Source: Chitinophaga agri
GTDB lineage: Bacteria; Bacteroidota; Bacteroidia; Chitinophagales; Chitinophagaceae
Assembly (NCBI RefSeq): GCF_010093065.1
Contig: NZ_CP048113.1
Span: forward strand, 4,278,001-4,342,000
DNA length: 64,000 nt
Direction of reading: 5' to 3'
Shown here: positions 45,758-55,956 of the stretch, piece after piece
Layout: the number at the start of each line of letters is the position of its first letter
Position numbering within the stretch: the stretch's first letter is position 1
Program-made: the position numbers and the translations under genes
Notes under the pieces: model-generated
Told to the model about the DNA's origin: nothing
Seen by the model: the letters and a program-made list of their open reading frames with translations, nothing else
Databases searched by the model: none

Positions 45758-47188
45758 CTAATCGTTTCCATACAAAATTAACATAGACGGACTTTTGAAA
45801 TTATAGTAATGGGAAACCTTATATACCCAGTCCGGCATACCCTGTGTTATTCTTTTCAGGTGATATTTATTGATTATTCTCTGGTTATCAGGATCGTCCT
45901 CCTCATCTTTCTCAAGGACTAATAACACTTTCCCATTGAGTAATATCTTATCTTTTATATATACTTCTTCGACATTATTATCCATATAGAAATTTTCCCT
46001 TAGATGAATAGCGTAAAGCCGTTTGTAAGGATTTGTATAAGTGCTAAAGACCATTTTTACCTCCTGATCATGATAATGGCGATGAATATATTGCGTAATA
46101 TTTTTAGCTCCTGCATCCATCGGGTGGAAGCTCATCACTATTAATGCTGTGAAATTTATGAAAAGCAATATGCCAGCCAAAGCATAGTATATTTTATTAA
46201 ATCGAATTCCGGATTCCTGCCAGGCCAACACAAGTAATAATGGTATGAAATTTATCAGTGGAAACAGGAAGCGATCCTCTTTATGGGCAATGACAGAATG
46301 AGCTATCAGGAATGGCAGAATAACCCATATCAGAAAAGACTGAGGCTTATAGTACATGAGCAGGATAAGACTCAACAGCAGTATGACACCAATAATTATA
46401 TTGGGTGCCATCAGTATTTCAATGATGTAAAAATACCAGGGAGCCCTTCCAAACTCCGATGCAATACCCTTGTAAATATTCATGTAAAAATAGTTAACTG
46501 GCGTAAACAGCCAGTAACCATAATACCAATGATCTATCAGTACTCCCAACCCAATGGCCAATATGCAACCCGCTACCAAAGAAAACATGTCACTTTTTTT
46601 GGCCTTTTGGATGATAAGATACCATGCCAAAATACCTATGATTAAAAATGCAGATTGAAAACGACAAATGAAACTTAGACCCAGAATAAATCCAATCAAT
46701 AGATGAGGATATCTCCTTCCCAACAACAAACCAGTTGCCAACAGAAAAAGTAACCCCGAAGAACTTTCAGAAGAAAATCTTACATTCAGGAAAGGAAGAA
46801 ACCATAAAAAATAAGAGAGAAAAATATAGGCATGCCGGAACTTTTTGTCAACCAATGATAGTGTGCTTTGGATAAATATGCAGATGGTGACCAGGTAACC
46901 TATTGCCATCATGATACGCAGGCATAATACCTGAATATAAGGATCAGACAGATGAAAACTATTTAATACGGAAAATAACAGCACACAAAAAGCTGGTTGT
47001 AGTGTTGGTCTAATCTGCGCATTATATTCCCATGGCAAATCCGACACCTCATTAAATCCGAGTTTAAGTCCTGCAAATTCCAGTATCTGATAATGTTCAT
47101 CAAAATGGTAATTGCCTGTACTATTAAATGCAGTAATGATATAGATGACAAACGCTAGTGAGAAGATAGAATAATGAAAATATTTCAT
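45758..47188 (-). CDS. GT-C glycosyltransferase, GT22/mannosyltransferase-like
   Basis: 476-aa inner-membrane protein with about ten membrane segments. An acidic loop after the first helix (NYHFDEHYQILEFA), WEYNAQIRPTLQPA, and HKEDRFLFPLINFIPLL match the GT22 (Alg9/PIG-B) pattern, in which HKE-RF is a hallmark. Such enzymes transfer mannose or a similar sugar from a polyprenyl-phosphate donor on the periplasmic face. It is the last gene of a minus-strand cluster, 2 nt after the barrel gene stop, so almost surely co-transcribed. Acceptor unknown. Confidence 0.82.
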   Translation of the reverse strand: MKYFHYSIFSLAFVIYIITAFNSTGNYHFDEHYQILEFAGLKLGFNEVSDLPWEYNAQIRPTLQPAFCVLLFSVLNSFHLSDPYIQVLCLRIMMAIGYLVTICIFIQSTLSLVDKKFRHAYIFLSYFLWFLPFLNVRFSSESSSGLLFLLATGLLLGRRYPHLLIGFILGLSFICRFQSAFLIIGILAWYLIIQKAKKSDMFSLVAGCILAIGLGVLIDHWYYGYWLFTPVNYFYMNIYKGIASEFGRAPWYFYIIEILMAPNIIIGVILLLSLILLMYYKPQSFLIWVILPFLIAHSVIAHKEDRFLFPLINFIPLLLVLAWQESGIRFNKIYYALAGILLFINFTALIVMSFHPMDAGAKNITQYIHRHYHDQEVKMVFSTYTNPYKRLYAIHLRENFYMDNNVEEVYIKDKILLNGKVLLVLEKDEEDDPDNQRIINKYHLKRITQGMPDWVYKVSHYYNFKSPSMLILYGND

Positions 47189-47190
47189 AG

Positions 47191-50010
47191 TCAGTTTTTG
47201 CCAAACTTTCTTGGAAAATAGGAAAGGGTTACCATAAAGTATTGCCGCAACGCGTTAACGGTGCCCTGTGTAATGCTATTATTGACCCCGTAGTTTATTA
47301 AGCCTTTATTTTGATGTAGTATGTCTAAAGCAGAAACTTTTATCTCTGCTGAGTTGTCTTTAAACAATCTACAGACCGCCGATGCGTTCCAAATGGTAAA
47401 GTCCCGTATCCCCACGCCATTATATTGATTTGAGGTATAGATGGTATTGCTGTTTAAGGTGATCTTTTTAGCAAGTTTAACGCTACCGCTGACTTCTGTT
47501 TTACTAATAAGACTGGAAAGGTCATAAGTATGATCTCCCTTATTCCTGTATTGCTGATAATTTCGCGAATAAGCCAACTGCACAGTCACCAGATCCTTGT
47601 AGCTATAAGTCAGATTGGGGGTTAATACCAGCGATAGATTGTCATAGTAATTAAGGTCCCCATTCACCCTGCCAGGAGTATGGTTAATTCTACCTGCAGG
47701 CGAAAAAATTAACTGAATCTGGTGATCCTGTAATTTAAATGCTTTCCTGATTTCTCCGGCAAGCACCGCAAACCGATATCCATTGGCATTCACCAGAGAA
47801 TAAATGGTGCGCCCCAGGCTATCTACAAGACTCTGATTGGCGAAATAATTACGAGCGGTTCCTGCCTCTGCCATGACCTGATATGTAAAAGTATTTTTGC
47901 CATTTTCACTTTCGTGGTTAAATGAGACACTTATCTGATCTGTCCGCTGCTCCTTCAGATTAATATTTCCCGTCATGACGAAATTGGGGTTAATGCTGTC
48001 TACTAATGGGGATAATTGCAATACGGATGGATAAGTATATATAGTATTAAAACCTGCATTTAGTCTGTTGGTAAATTCACCAAATGCCCGGCTGAATAGT
48101 GAAATATCTACTTTAGGTATAAAATGAAAATACGATCGGGAAAACTCCTGAAATGCTTTGTCGGAATAACTATTTAAATTATAATACTGCACTCCCAGGT
48201 CCAGCTCATACGTATAATATTTCTCGTATCTGTTGGATAGAACATGAGATACCTTCTTAATAAATGTTAGCGCTGCATTTTCGGTATAGTTAATTTCATG
48301 ACGCCCATTGGTAAGATAATCATTGATAGCATATTGCTTAGACAACGAGTCTTTGTCTTTAACATTAGTGGAAGCATGACCTGTAACAACTTTAGTCTCA
48401 TTTTGCAAACCTGTACTGATCCCTAAGAATTTATAATGCCCAAAGAACAAAGTTCCGAATTCCGGTAATTTAAACGTCAGATTATTCTGAATACGCGTGT
48501 CACTATTGTTATAAAGTCGGTTGTAATTTTGATGTTGATTTCCGTTGTTTATTACTTTGTAATCGGATATATACATATTTTCCTCATCGGCCGTCTTTAC
48601 ATTCAGTTTGTAATCAAGTTCATATAAAGAAAGCCAGGTTCCGGCAGAACTTTGTGGTTTATGTACAAAGAGTGCCCTGACACTTACATCGTTTGTATGG
48701 TGCTGATCATTCAGTGAAAGTTTATATTCGCTCAGGTAGTTTTCATACTGATCTAATATCCGGGTACTGGTAACGGAAGTACTGTTCAGACGCTCATTCC
48801 TAAAGTTTGCTTCAAGCTTTAAATTATTTCCGTTTCTCAGTCTGTCATATTTCACATTCGCATCTTGCGACTGTTTAGTATTATGACCGGACACTATATT
48901 CAATTGGCTATAAAAGCTGCTATCGTTTAGTGTGGTTGTAGTTTGGGTCTCTTGCTCCAGTTGCTGGTCGTTGTGTTTAAAGAAATAGGTGCCCGTCAAG
49001 CGGTTATTATTGTAATAATCCGGACGTGGTATAAAATCATGTTGCAATATGGCGCCCGCTGAAGTGTACTTATTCAGCCCTTCGATGTTAAAATTGGATT
49101 GATATTCTACGTTCGCTCCTGTTCCCTTGAAAGTATTGTTCCTTAGCAGGAAATTGATATCATCAGCTACTTTATTTACATTATTGGTAGCAGCGGCCAC
49201 TCCTATTTGTGTTCTGCTATTGAAAATATTCAAACTGCCATCTCCCTCATAATGCCGGCCACTACCATAGCCTCCACTCAGTTTGCCAAAATATCCTCTG
49301 TCCTTCCCTTTTTTCAGTTTTATATTGATCTCTGAGGTGGAATCTGACGGATGGTTGGGCGATTTCTCCCGTTGATAGACCTGTACTTTTTCCACTATAC
49401 TTTTGGGTATGTTTTGTGTAGCCACCCGTGAATCTCCGCCAAAGAAAGGTTTCCCATTGACAAGCACACTCTTTACTTCTCTCCCATTTACAGTTATAGT
49501 ACCATCTGACCATACAGTGATTCCAGGCAGTGCCTTTAGCAAATCTTCCGTTTGTGCGTTAGGGTCCAATTTGAAGGCACCAGCATTGAATTCAAGCGTA
49601 TCCCCATTCATAGTGATAGGTGGAGGAGGGCCACCTATCACTACTTCTTTTAGTTGACTTATCTCTCTTGCCATGTTTATTTTCCCAATAGCTAATTGTC
49701 CGGAAACGACGGGGATTTCAAATACTTTTTTGCTTGTTTTGTAACCAACAAAGCTTGCTATGATCTGTAATGATTGTCCAACAGGCAATTTATTCAATTC
49801 GAATTCACCGTAATTGTTCGTAAGCCGGTAAGCAATCAGATTTCCACTCTTATTGTCATATATAGCTACGGTTGCAGTCCGCAGTACAATACTGTGGGCA
49901 GAGTCCCAGATGATACCGTTAATGGCACCTGAATGGCTAGTGTCAACGGACTGCGGGAAAGCCGATAAGGTACTTAAACAAGAAAACAAAAAGAATAAAT
50001 ACTTTTTCAA
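47191..50010 (-). CDS. Outer-membrane barrel with CarboxypepD-regulatory-like domain
   Basis: 939-aa exported protein. Signal peptide MKKYLFFLFSCLSTLSAFPQS; CarboxypepD-regulatory-like domain about residues 27-110 (GAINGIIWDSAHSIVLRTATVAIYDNKSG); a plug-like region (EDLLKALPGITVWSDGTITVNGREVKSVLVNGKPFFGGD); then a long OMP_b-brl_3-type barrel. This is the TonB-receptor-like class often paired with secreted small proteins in Bacteroidota. Nothing shows a substrate. It is directly adjacent (0 nt) to the propeller gene upstream, so it is a member of the same operon and the likely outer-membrane gate of the cluster. Confidence 0.85.
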   Translation of the reverse strand: MKKYLFFLFSCLSTLSAFPQSVDTSHSGAINGIIWDSAHSIVLRTATVAIYDNKSGNLIAYRLTNNYGEFELNKLPVGQSLQIIASFVGYKTSKKVFEIPVVSGQLAIGKINMAREISQLKEVVIGGPPPPITMNGDTLEFNAGAFKLDPNAQTEDLLKALPGITVWSDGTITVNGREVKSVLVNGKPFFGGDSRVATQNIPKSIVEKVQVYQREKSPNHPSDSTSEINIKLKKGKDRGYFGKLSGGYGSGRHYEGDGSLNIFNSRTQIGVAAATNNVNKVADDINFLLRNNTFKGTGANVEYQSNFNIEGLNKYTSAGAILQHDFIPRPDYYNNNRLTGTYFFKHNDQQLEQETQTTTTLNDSSFYSQLNIVSGHNTKQSQDANVKYDRLRNGNNLKLEANFRNERLNSTSVTSTRILDQYENYLSEYKLSLNDQHHTNDVSVRALFVHKPQSSAGTWLSLYELDYKLNVKTADEENMYISDYKVINNGNQHQNYNRLYNNSDTRIQNNLTFKLPEFGTLFFGHYKFLGISTGLQNETKVVTGHASTNVKDKDSLSKQYAINDYLTNGRHEINYTENAALTFIKKVSHVLSNRYEKYYTYELDLGVQYYNLNSYSDKAFQEFSRSYFHFIPKVDISLFSRAFGEFTNRLNAGFNTIYTYPSVLQLSPLVDSINPNFVMTGNINLKEQRTDQISVSFNHESENGKNTFTYQVMAEAGTARNYFANQSLVDSLGRTIYSLVNANGYRFAVLAGEIRKAFKLQDHQIQLIFSPAGRINHTPGRVNGDLNYYDNLSLVLTPNLTYSYKDLVTVQLAYSRNYQQYRNKGDHTYDLSSLISKTEVSGSVKLAKKITLNSNTIYTSNQYNGVGIRDFTIWNASAVCRLFKDNSAEIKVSALDILHQNKGLINYGVNNSITQGTVNALRQYFMVTLSYFPRKFGKN

Positions 50011-51228
50011 TTACAATCCTTGTTTAAATTTAAATTTAACCAGCACCGGATTCCCCTTTTGATTCCTTTTATTTTTAAAGTAGGAAAGAAGTCTCGGCGG
50101 ATAGTGAGGGTGTTTGTTTTTGGTAACCTCATACTGAAAGAAGAGACCTAATGAGGCATAAGTAGCATACAAATAGTTACCGTCAAATTGAATAATACCT
50201 CCATTCAGAAAATCTGTACCACCAATCTCTGCATCTGTAAGGGGTAAAAAATAACTGGAACTATCAGAAACAATTTTATCAATAAGAATAAGTTTTTGAG
50301 AAGATAAACTATACAGGTACGATGGGCTTGTATAATTATTCAATATTGTTTTAAAGAACAGATAATCTCCCTGCTTATAAAAATTTCCAATTTTATAAAC
50401 GTGATTTCTATTGGCATTTAAATACTTCATCCTTTTACTTTCATAGGAAGTATCCGATACAAAATTCAATGGCAAGCCCAAGCCGGCCGGAAAAACAAAC
50501 TGATATGCCTGACCAAATGTATGCGGAGTAATTAAATAAACGGACAGATCAAACTCTCTGACGAAATATGTGCTGCTATCATTTCCGGGTATTGGATAAA
50601 AATCGCTATGCATTTGTGATCCGAAAGAGTCATAATATCTTAGTCCTATTTTATAAGACAGATATTTACCAATGATGGTCTTCCCCTGAGTAACTGTTAA
50701 ACGATATCCAACACTGTCATGTGCTGCTGATATGGGCATTGATGGTTCGAAGCGGTAATACCCGTTATAATCGCCTCCCAGTTTAACTTTGAGACCCAGA
50801 TTAGCTGCCAGGGATGTTTTCTCGTGCCTGATCATCTTGCCGTCCAGATCGAAGTAATACAGGTCCTCATAATAGGGGATTTCCAGAATGCCGGTGGTTT
50901 TGTCGAGATTAAAGTTGTAAAAATTTGGATGTTGGGGATTTAACTTTTGTCCCTCTATTTTAGCATGAAACCGGCCAGCTTTAGTAAATATCAAAACGCA
51001 TTTAGTATCCCAGTCAAGGATGACGTAATATTTATCGGTGATCTCAAGTTGATTAATCTGGCCAAAAATACTTTTGGGCGTTTGCTCAAAGGTAATATAT
51101 TCAACAGTGTCGAGATACTGAGACACCCTGCCTCCGACTGCTTCAGCCGGGTCTAATCTAAGCTTTTGCTGGCTGTAAGCTATCGGCATTATAACATACA
51201 TACATAGCAGTAATATGGGTAATTTCAT
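50011..51228 (-). CDS. Exported six-bladed beta-propeller protein
   Basis: 405 aa with signal peptide MKLPILLLCMYVIMPIAYSQ and no lipobox. Repeated strand pattern (LEITDKYYVILDWDTKCVLIFTKAGRFHAKI; GILEIPYYEDLYYFDLDGKMIRH) is that of the 6-bladed beta-propeller family in Bacteroidota. Function of the family is not known; a ligand- or protein-binding role at the envelope is likely. Paired with the lipoprotein propeller 8 nt upstream, with similar C-termini (NPVLVKFKFKQ and NPVLIFYKFKD), which points to an old duplication. Confidence 0.78.
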   Translation of the reverse strand: MKLPILLLCMYVIMPIAYSQQKLRLDPAEAVGGRVSQYLDTVEYITFEQTPKSIFGQINQLEITDKYYVILDWDTKCVLIFTKAGRFHAKIEGQKLNPQHPNFYNFNLDKTTGILEIPYYEDLYYFDLDGKMIRHEKTSLAANLGLKVKLGGDYNGYYRFEPSMPISAAHDSVGYRLTVTQGKTIIGKYLSYKIGLRYYDSFGSQMHSDFYPIPGNDSSTYFVREFDLSVYLITPHTFGQAYQFVFPAGLGLPLNFVSDTSYESKRMKYLNANRNHVYKIGNFYKQGDYLFFKTILNNYTSPSYLYSLSSQKLILIDKIVSDSSSYFLPLTDAEIGGTDFLNGGIIQFDGNYLYATYASLGLFFQYEVTKNKHPHYPPRLLSYFKNKRNQKGNPVLVKFKFKQGL

Positions 51229-51236
51229 AGTAAGAT

Positions 51237-52496
51237 TTAAAAGTCTTTGAACTTATAAAATATCAGGACAGGATTATCTGTTTTTTTCAAAGTCCGGGTT
51301 ACTGAAGCAAGCTTAGTAGAAGCAAGAAATTTATTTAGCTGAAAATCCTCATAAGTCAAGATACTTACAAACTCATCATTAAAGGTTGACACCGGATATT
51401 TAAATCCATCCAGCTTAGCAGAATCCTTATTTGACAAAGATGTTAAAAGATTCCCTCCTTTAACGTTGCCGGTCTTGGCTGAATAAAAATAGCCATTAAA
51501 TTGATCCTTATAAGTCGCAATATAATAAATTGAATCGTCATTACACATTACTTCTCCTTTGAAAGAGTAATATTGATTTTTATTATAGAGTTTGAGATAT
51601 GAAGTGATATCAAACTTATTCAATTCTCTTAGTTTAGCATTTATGTTAGGTCCGGGATAATGGATCGTCAATACCGGTGAGATTTTAACCGGATTGTCTG
51701 AGATCATATAAACGGTATCCGAAAATTCCGGGGTAAACAATAAATGTTTATTGCTATTACTCAACGAGACATTTATATTGATATCGAAGTCCTGATCGGC
51801 TATCATTCCAGGTACTGCGCTTTTGGTTGTATAATTCACTTTGGTGTCTCTACCGCCTAAATATAAGGAAGATCCTTTCAGCGCCGGAACATGTTCGTTT
51901 CCTCCATAGGGATTAAAATAAACATACAGATCGGAATTTTCAAGATTGGTCAAACGGTAGAAATAAATATATTCTTTGGAGGCACCAACAAAGTTACCAT
52001 CTTTATCAAAAAAATAAGATTTAGCCTTGGCCTGATCATGTAAGATAATTTGTTCCTTCTTAAAATCATAGGCGACATCAAGAAAACCGGATATCATAGC
52101 CTTTTTCGATGCCAGTCCTTTATTAGCGGAAATTCTATTAACGAAATGTCCGGTAGAGTCAAAAATGTATACTGACTTTGTCTCCAAAAAGTCAACGATG
52201 ATAATCCTGCTGGGGGAAAGTATGATCTTTCCCAGGGTTGGAAATTTCGATTCAGGCAATGTTTCCAATTTAACAAACCGGACATCTTTTAATTCTTTGT
52301 TGTAGTCAAATGTCAAACTATCAGGAACCGGAATAGTGAAATCTTTTATCTTAACATTTGTCGAAGCAGGGAGCGCGGCTATCTTATTTACCTCTAAATT
52401 ACTTTCAAACCCACGATATCGGTTATCTCTTGTATTAATGTTACAAGCTGCCAGGGTGCAGGCAAATATTAAATAAGAAAAGTATTTTTTAAGCAT
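51237..52496 (-). CDS. Six-bladed beta-propeller lipoprotein
   Basis: 419 aa with a lipoprotein signal MLKKYFSYLIFACTLAAC. Propeller-like repeats such as GKIILSPSRIIIVDFLETKSVYIFDSTGHFVNRI and IILHDQAKAKSYFFDKDGNFV match the 6-bladed beta-propeller (BF3164-like) families. Probably anchored in the outer membrane or periplasmic side. It lies between the CxxC membrane protein and the second propeller in a compact minus-strand cluster. Confidence 0.8.
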   Translation of the reverse strand: MLKKYFSYLIFACTLAACNINTRDNRYRGFESNLEVNKIAALPASTNVKIKDFTIPVPDSLTFDYNKELKDVRFVKLETLPESKFPTLGKIILSPSRIIIVDFLETKSVYIFDSTGHFVNRISANKGLASKKAMISGFLDVAYDFKKEQIILHDQAKAKSYFFDKDGNFVGASKEYIYFYRLTNLENSDLYVYFNPYGGNEHVPALKGSSLYLGGRDTKVNYTTKSAVPGMIADQDFDININVSLSNSNKHLLFTPEFSDTVYMISDNPVKISPVLTIHYPGPNINAKLRELNKFDITSYLKLYNKNQYYSFKGEVMCNDDSIYYIATYKDQFNGYFYSAKTGNVKGGNLLTSLSNKDSAKLDGFKYPVSTFNDEFVSILTYEDFQLNKFLASTKLASVTRTLKKTDNPVLIFYKFKDF

Positions 52497-52512
52497 TTTT
52501 TTCGTTCAATGA

Positions 52513-53130
52513 TTAAAGGGAGGATATCATCTGATAAGTCTTAGAAAGCTCAGGCAGCGATTTTTCTGGAATATAAACACGGCTCACACCAAAGGCAGTG
52601 TCTGTTTTGAAAATGAATGGTACATTCATATTTACTATTTTGGAATTAGCTAAAATAGTAGGATCAATATTGTAAATATGATATCCTTCCAACCCATATC
52701 CTTCCAGCGTTAAGAAAAGGTTTTCACTTGCCCGATATGATCCAAGTATCAACATATGCTCCCTCCCTATTTTTGCTGCCAGCTTTTTAACAAATGGCAA
52801 ATATTTTTCAACGCAGGTAAAACAATTTGTTTCTGAGAAATAAAACACATAAGTAGGGGCTGTTATCAGCTGCGCGAGCGTAGTCGTATGATGATTACTA
52901 TCAGCCACCAATATATTCTTAGATATTGGGAGATCAATGCAGTTACCATAATTCAGTATATATCTAAAATATTGCCCCATTGCCAGGGAATCGCGCGTAG
53001 CCCGCACCTTGTTTGCCGAGACTGCAAATTTGTACTGTGCACTTTTCATAAAATACATAGAGATGAAGGCAAAGCACAATAATGTTAAAACGAAAAGCGC
53101 CACATTTTTTAGTTTAACCATAGTTGTCAT
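52513..53130 (-). CDS. Membrane-anchored protein with CxxC, thioredoxin-like candidate
   Basis: About 205 aa from ATG 53130 (MTTMVKLKNVALFVLTLLC...); a single N-terminal membrane anchor precedes a periplasmic domain. APTYVFYFSETNCFTCVEKYLPFVKKLAAKIGREHMLILGSY resembles a thioredoxin-like strand, CxxC (CFTC) and helix, with a late cis-Pro-like segment VPFIFKTD. It may reduce or form disulfides in the cysteine-containing small protein encoded next to it. That link is inference. Confidence 0.65.
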   Translation of the reverse strand: MTTMVKLKNVALFVLTLLCFAFISMYFMKSAQYKFAVSANKVRATRDSLAMGQYFRYILNYGNCIDLPISKNILVADSNHHTTTLAQLITAPTYVFYFSETNCFTCVEKYLPFVKKLAAKIGREHMLILGSYRASENLFLTLEGYGLEGYHIYNIDPTILANSKIVNMNVPFIFKTDTAFGVSRVYIPEKSLPELSKTYQMISSL

Positions 53131-53183
53131 CTTTGAAATACCGGCAGTAATCAGATGAGCGATCACTACCGGTAACTTATAAA

Positions 53184-53636
53184 TTATTTGCAGGCATCAA
53201 CTGCACCTACAGAACTACACCAAATTACATGGTCAGGGCCTATACATTGTACCATCGTTGCATCATGAGGTCCAACAGAACCTGTATACCCGCCATTTGA
53301 GGAGAAGGAAACCGTAACAGTAACACCTCCTGCGTTATTCGTTGTATAACTAACGGTTGCAGCACCGGTATTACTTTGACTACCACTGAAATAAACGGTC
53401 CCACACTTTACTGTTGTGTATTTTGGGGCATCAAACACGCCGGTAGTGCCCGTTACATCAGTAGAACCACCAGAGGAACTTCCGCTGGTGCTGCTTGCCA
53501 ATGTTACTGCCATTACTGAGTTGTCCAGGTGGTTTGTCTTTATGCCATAATAAGTAAATACGGAAGAATAAACATTACTTACGAGCGCAAAGACGATAAG
53601 ACCGATTGCGGAAAACTTTAAAATTTTACCTTTCAT
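53184..53636 (-). CDS. NVEALA-like small exported protein, Ser/Thr-rich
   Basis: About 150 aa from ATG 53636 (MKGKILKFSAIGLIVFALVSNVYSS); the longer frame adds an untypical hydrophobic leader. The segment after the signal (NSVMAVTLAS) sits where NVEALA-family proteins carry their motif, but the match is loose. A low-complexity Ser/Thr/Gly stretch (SSTSGSSSGGSTDVTGTTG) follows, then a beta-rich domain with cysteines (VKCGTV, VQCIGP, WCSS, DACK), as in NVEALA proteins with Cys-rich ends. First small gene after the TMTC-like transferase. A good candidate for O-glycosylation. Confidence 0.6.
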   Translation of the reverse strand: MKGKILKFSAIGLIVFALVSNVYSSVFTYYGIKTNHLDNSVMAVTLASSTSGSSSGGSTDVTGTTGVFDAPKYTTVKCGTVYFSGSQSNTGAATVSYTTNNAGGVTVTVSFSSNGGYTGSVGPHDATMVQCIGPDHVIWCSSVGAVDACK

Positions 53637-53757
53637 TTGTTTTCTGTTGGTTAATAAAAAAGTAGATACAAAAGAGAAAGAAATCACATAGCAGGCCACC
53701 ATGGCCTACCAATGTTGCAGGTAGATCTTCATGTTTTTTATGGTTTATTTAAGAAAT

Positions 53758-55203
53758 TTAGTCTATGGGTTCTTTGTTTTTTTTCAACCAATCATTATAA
53801 TCACTTCTGCTCTTTATTGTGATCTTTAGCTCTTGCTTCAGGGTATCTGAGTTATGCCATACTTTACATCGTTGATGAGCATAAATGCCCAATGACATAA
53901 AATAGATCATTAAAATAGGCATCATCATCATGCGTAAATTCGGCTTATCCTGTATTAAGCGGTCGTACAAGTACGCCATCAGAAAGAAAATCCCCACCGC
54001 CCCCAGATAAATATAACGGTCTGCTATGATGGAATATCTGGACATGGGAATAATGTTGGAAACAAGACTTACATGAATGAGAAAGAAGCCGATACCGAAA
54101 AGAATCCAGGTCTGCTTCCAGAATTTCCAGAATGCAATGCTTACCAGCACTAATACAAACGGGTAGATCCATAGATAGCCCGGAAGCGGCGACCCTGGTA
54201 AACTCGGGAAAGGGTATAAATAGCTTAAATGTATAGGTAATATACACTTGATCAGGTATTCTGAAACAGTGTAAGTCGCAAATACTGCATTCTGGTAAAA
54301 AGGGTATTGTACCTGGGAAGATAGCAAGCCTTCGTTATTAAAAGCCTGTGAGTAAACAGTGATGATACCAAAAGTAAGTGAAAGGCAAAAGAATGGAAGC
54401 TTTTCAAACCAAATCTTACTACTGGAAAAATCTCTGTCTAATACTTTATCTAACAACAATAAGCATACAGGTAATGTGACCGCTTGCTCCTTTCCCCCGA
54501 AGGCCAATATAAAAAACACTATTGCAAATATAAATGACCATATTCTTTTGTTTCGAAGATAGCTGACGTAGGAATGCAGCGACAACAGATAAAAAAAAGC
54601 GCATATTATACATTTGGAAGCGGATAACCATGACACTGCTTCTACCATAAATGGATGTATGGCCATTAACAGAGCAGTCAAAAAAGAAATCCTAAAGATA
54701 GAAACAGACGAAAATTCGAAGCTGCTTGTCAGTATTTTCCGTATTAAAAAGTACACCAACAATACGTTTGAAATATGTACCAGCAGGCTTGCAGTGTGAA
54801 ACCAAAATGAATTATAATTAAAAAGACTGAATAGTGAAAGGTAGAATAATTCGTTTATAGGAGCATATTGTCCATGAAAAAATTCAGTGAAGATATAACC
54901 AAGATTCTCGCTATTAAAACCGCCTTCCGTATAATCATTCATAACTACCCAATGATCATCCCACTTAAATTGAAAATCATGGGTAAATACAGGCCAGTAA
55001 ACAAGCAAACATGCAAATATTAGACAAATTACGGTATAGAACGTTTTAGACAGTATACCTGCGGAAACATCTACAACAAGCATGGGGATACGAACAACAT
55101 TATCTTTCTGAGGAAGAGGTAATGCATCCTGAGTTTGAGGCATAAGAGGACAAGATTTAGGCAACAGAATTCCTTTCGACAATTCCTTGCGATCAGAAAT
55201 CAA
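53758..55203 (-). CDS. GT-C glycosyltransferase, TMTC/DUF1736-like
   Basis: 481-aa inner-membrane protein with about ten membrane segments. GT-C features: an acidic pair in the first luminal loop (FKWDDHWVVMND), HPFMVEAVSWLSASKCIICAFFYLLSL and SRYSIIADRYIYLGAVG, as in TMTC O-mannosyltransferases. The TPR tail of eukaryotic TMTC is missing. It probably moves a sugar from a polyprenyl-phosphate donor to a periplasmic acceptor. It heads the minus-strand cluster; the first 40 residues before the first helix are cytosolic, and later Met codons there are alternatives. Confidence 0.82.
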   Translation of the reverse strand: MISDRKELSKGILLPKSCPLMPQTQDALPLPQKDNVVRIPMLVVDVSAGILSKTFYTVICLIFACLLVYWPVFTHDFQFKWDDHWVVMNDYTEGGFNSENLGYIFTEFFHGQYAPINELFYLSLFSLFNYNSFWFHTASLLVHISNVLLVYFLIRKILTSSFEFSSVSIFRISFLTALLMAIHPFMVEAVSWLSASKCIICAFFYLLSLHSYVSYLRNKRIWSFIFAIVFFILAFGGKEQAVTLPVCLLLLDKVLDRDFSSSKIWFEKLPFFCLSLTFGIITVYSQAFNNEGLLSSQVQYPFYQNAVFATYTVSEYLIKCILPIHLSYLYPFPSLPGSPLPGYLWIYPFVLVLVSIAFWKFWKQTWILFGIGFFLIHVSLVSNIIPMSRYSIIADRYIYLGAVGIFFLMAYLYDRLIQDKPNLRMMMMPILMIYFMSLGIYAHQRCKVWHNSDTLKQELKITIKSRSDYNDWLKKNKEPID

Positions 55204-55799
55204 TGACTTTCAGAAAAAAGTATTATTTACAGGCGGCACCTTCCCGCATCAATTCAAAGTGTCCTGAATTGAGTACACCTTAAAATGTTGAATTAAGTAA
55301 TTGGCTAAATAATTAGTACTTCAAAACAAAAAGTTTATGATACAAATATTTATGCAAAGTTTTCGCAGTTATTCTTAGTAGGTATGAGGTGATGTTGTAC
55401 ATAATATTAAGTTACAAGACGGTTTGTGAAGGAACGGGTGTAATGAGTTAATCTTTAGCTTTTAAATTCTGATCAGCACGTTAACAATGATATTTATAAA
55501 TTTATTGATATTTATCCTAATAAAGTGTTAATGGAAATTAAATATCTGAAATGCTCAGAGCGACAGGATTTCAACCGATGCTGCTAATAACAGAGAGTAT
55601 GGCGGTGTAATCCAGAGTGATTGACAAGTCAAAGAATCACCACCAGGAACAGTTTCATCCAACTGCATAGAGATACCCATATTGTTATAAATAGTTTTGA
55701 TTTCAATCAACTTTTCATTCTCACCCGAGTGGGACTAAAAGTATATCATCTGGCGAAAGCAGCAATTCTGTTGGTGCATCGTCTTCATCTTCAATTTGG
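55204..55799. other. Intergenic region, no gene
   Basis: About 600 nt of AT-rich DNA upstream of the glycosyltransferase cluster, expected to hold its promoter. No consensus box stands out. The right part borders transposase debris. Confidence 0.5.
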
Positions 55800-55956
55800 C
55801 TCTAGCATATTAAAAAATACTAGTTTGAGCCAAATTGACAAATCAGAGCTATTTGAGTTCATCGAAATATGGTACAACAGGCAGCGTATACATTCAATTC
55901 TAGGATGTTTAACCCGTGAAGAATTTAAAAAATCTATTTTAAAACAAGCAGTTTAA
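55800..55956 (+). pseudogene. C-terminal remnant of an IS3-type transposase
   Basis: The frame ends SELFEFIEIWYNRQRIHSILGCLTREEFKKSI, the highly conserved IS3-family C-terminus (F-YIE-fYN-qR-Hs-LG--sP-eF). The rest of the transposase is missing or unreadable upstream. Confidence 0.85.

Noticed and set aside
46283..46645. Plus-strand 120-aa reading frame
   Set aside because: Lies wholly antisense within the GT22-like gene and has no family features; a shadow frame.
50011..52496. SusC/SusD-type polysaccharide uptake pair with the barrel at 47191
   Set aside because: The two lipoprotein/exported neighbours are beta-propellers, not SusD-like helical TPR proteins, and no glycoside hydrolase is present.
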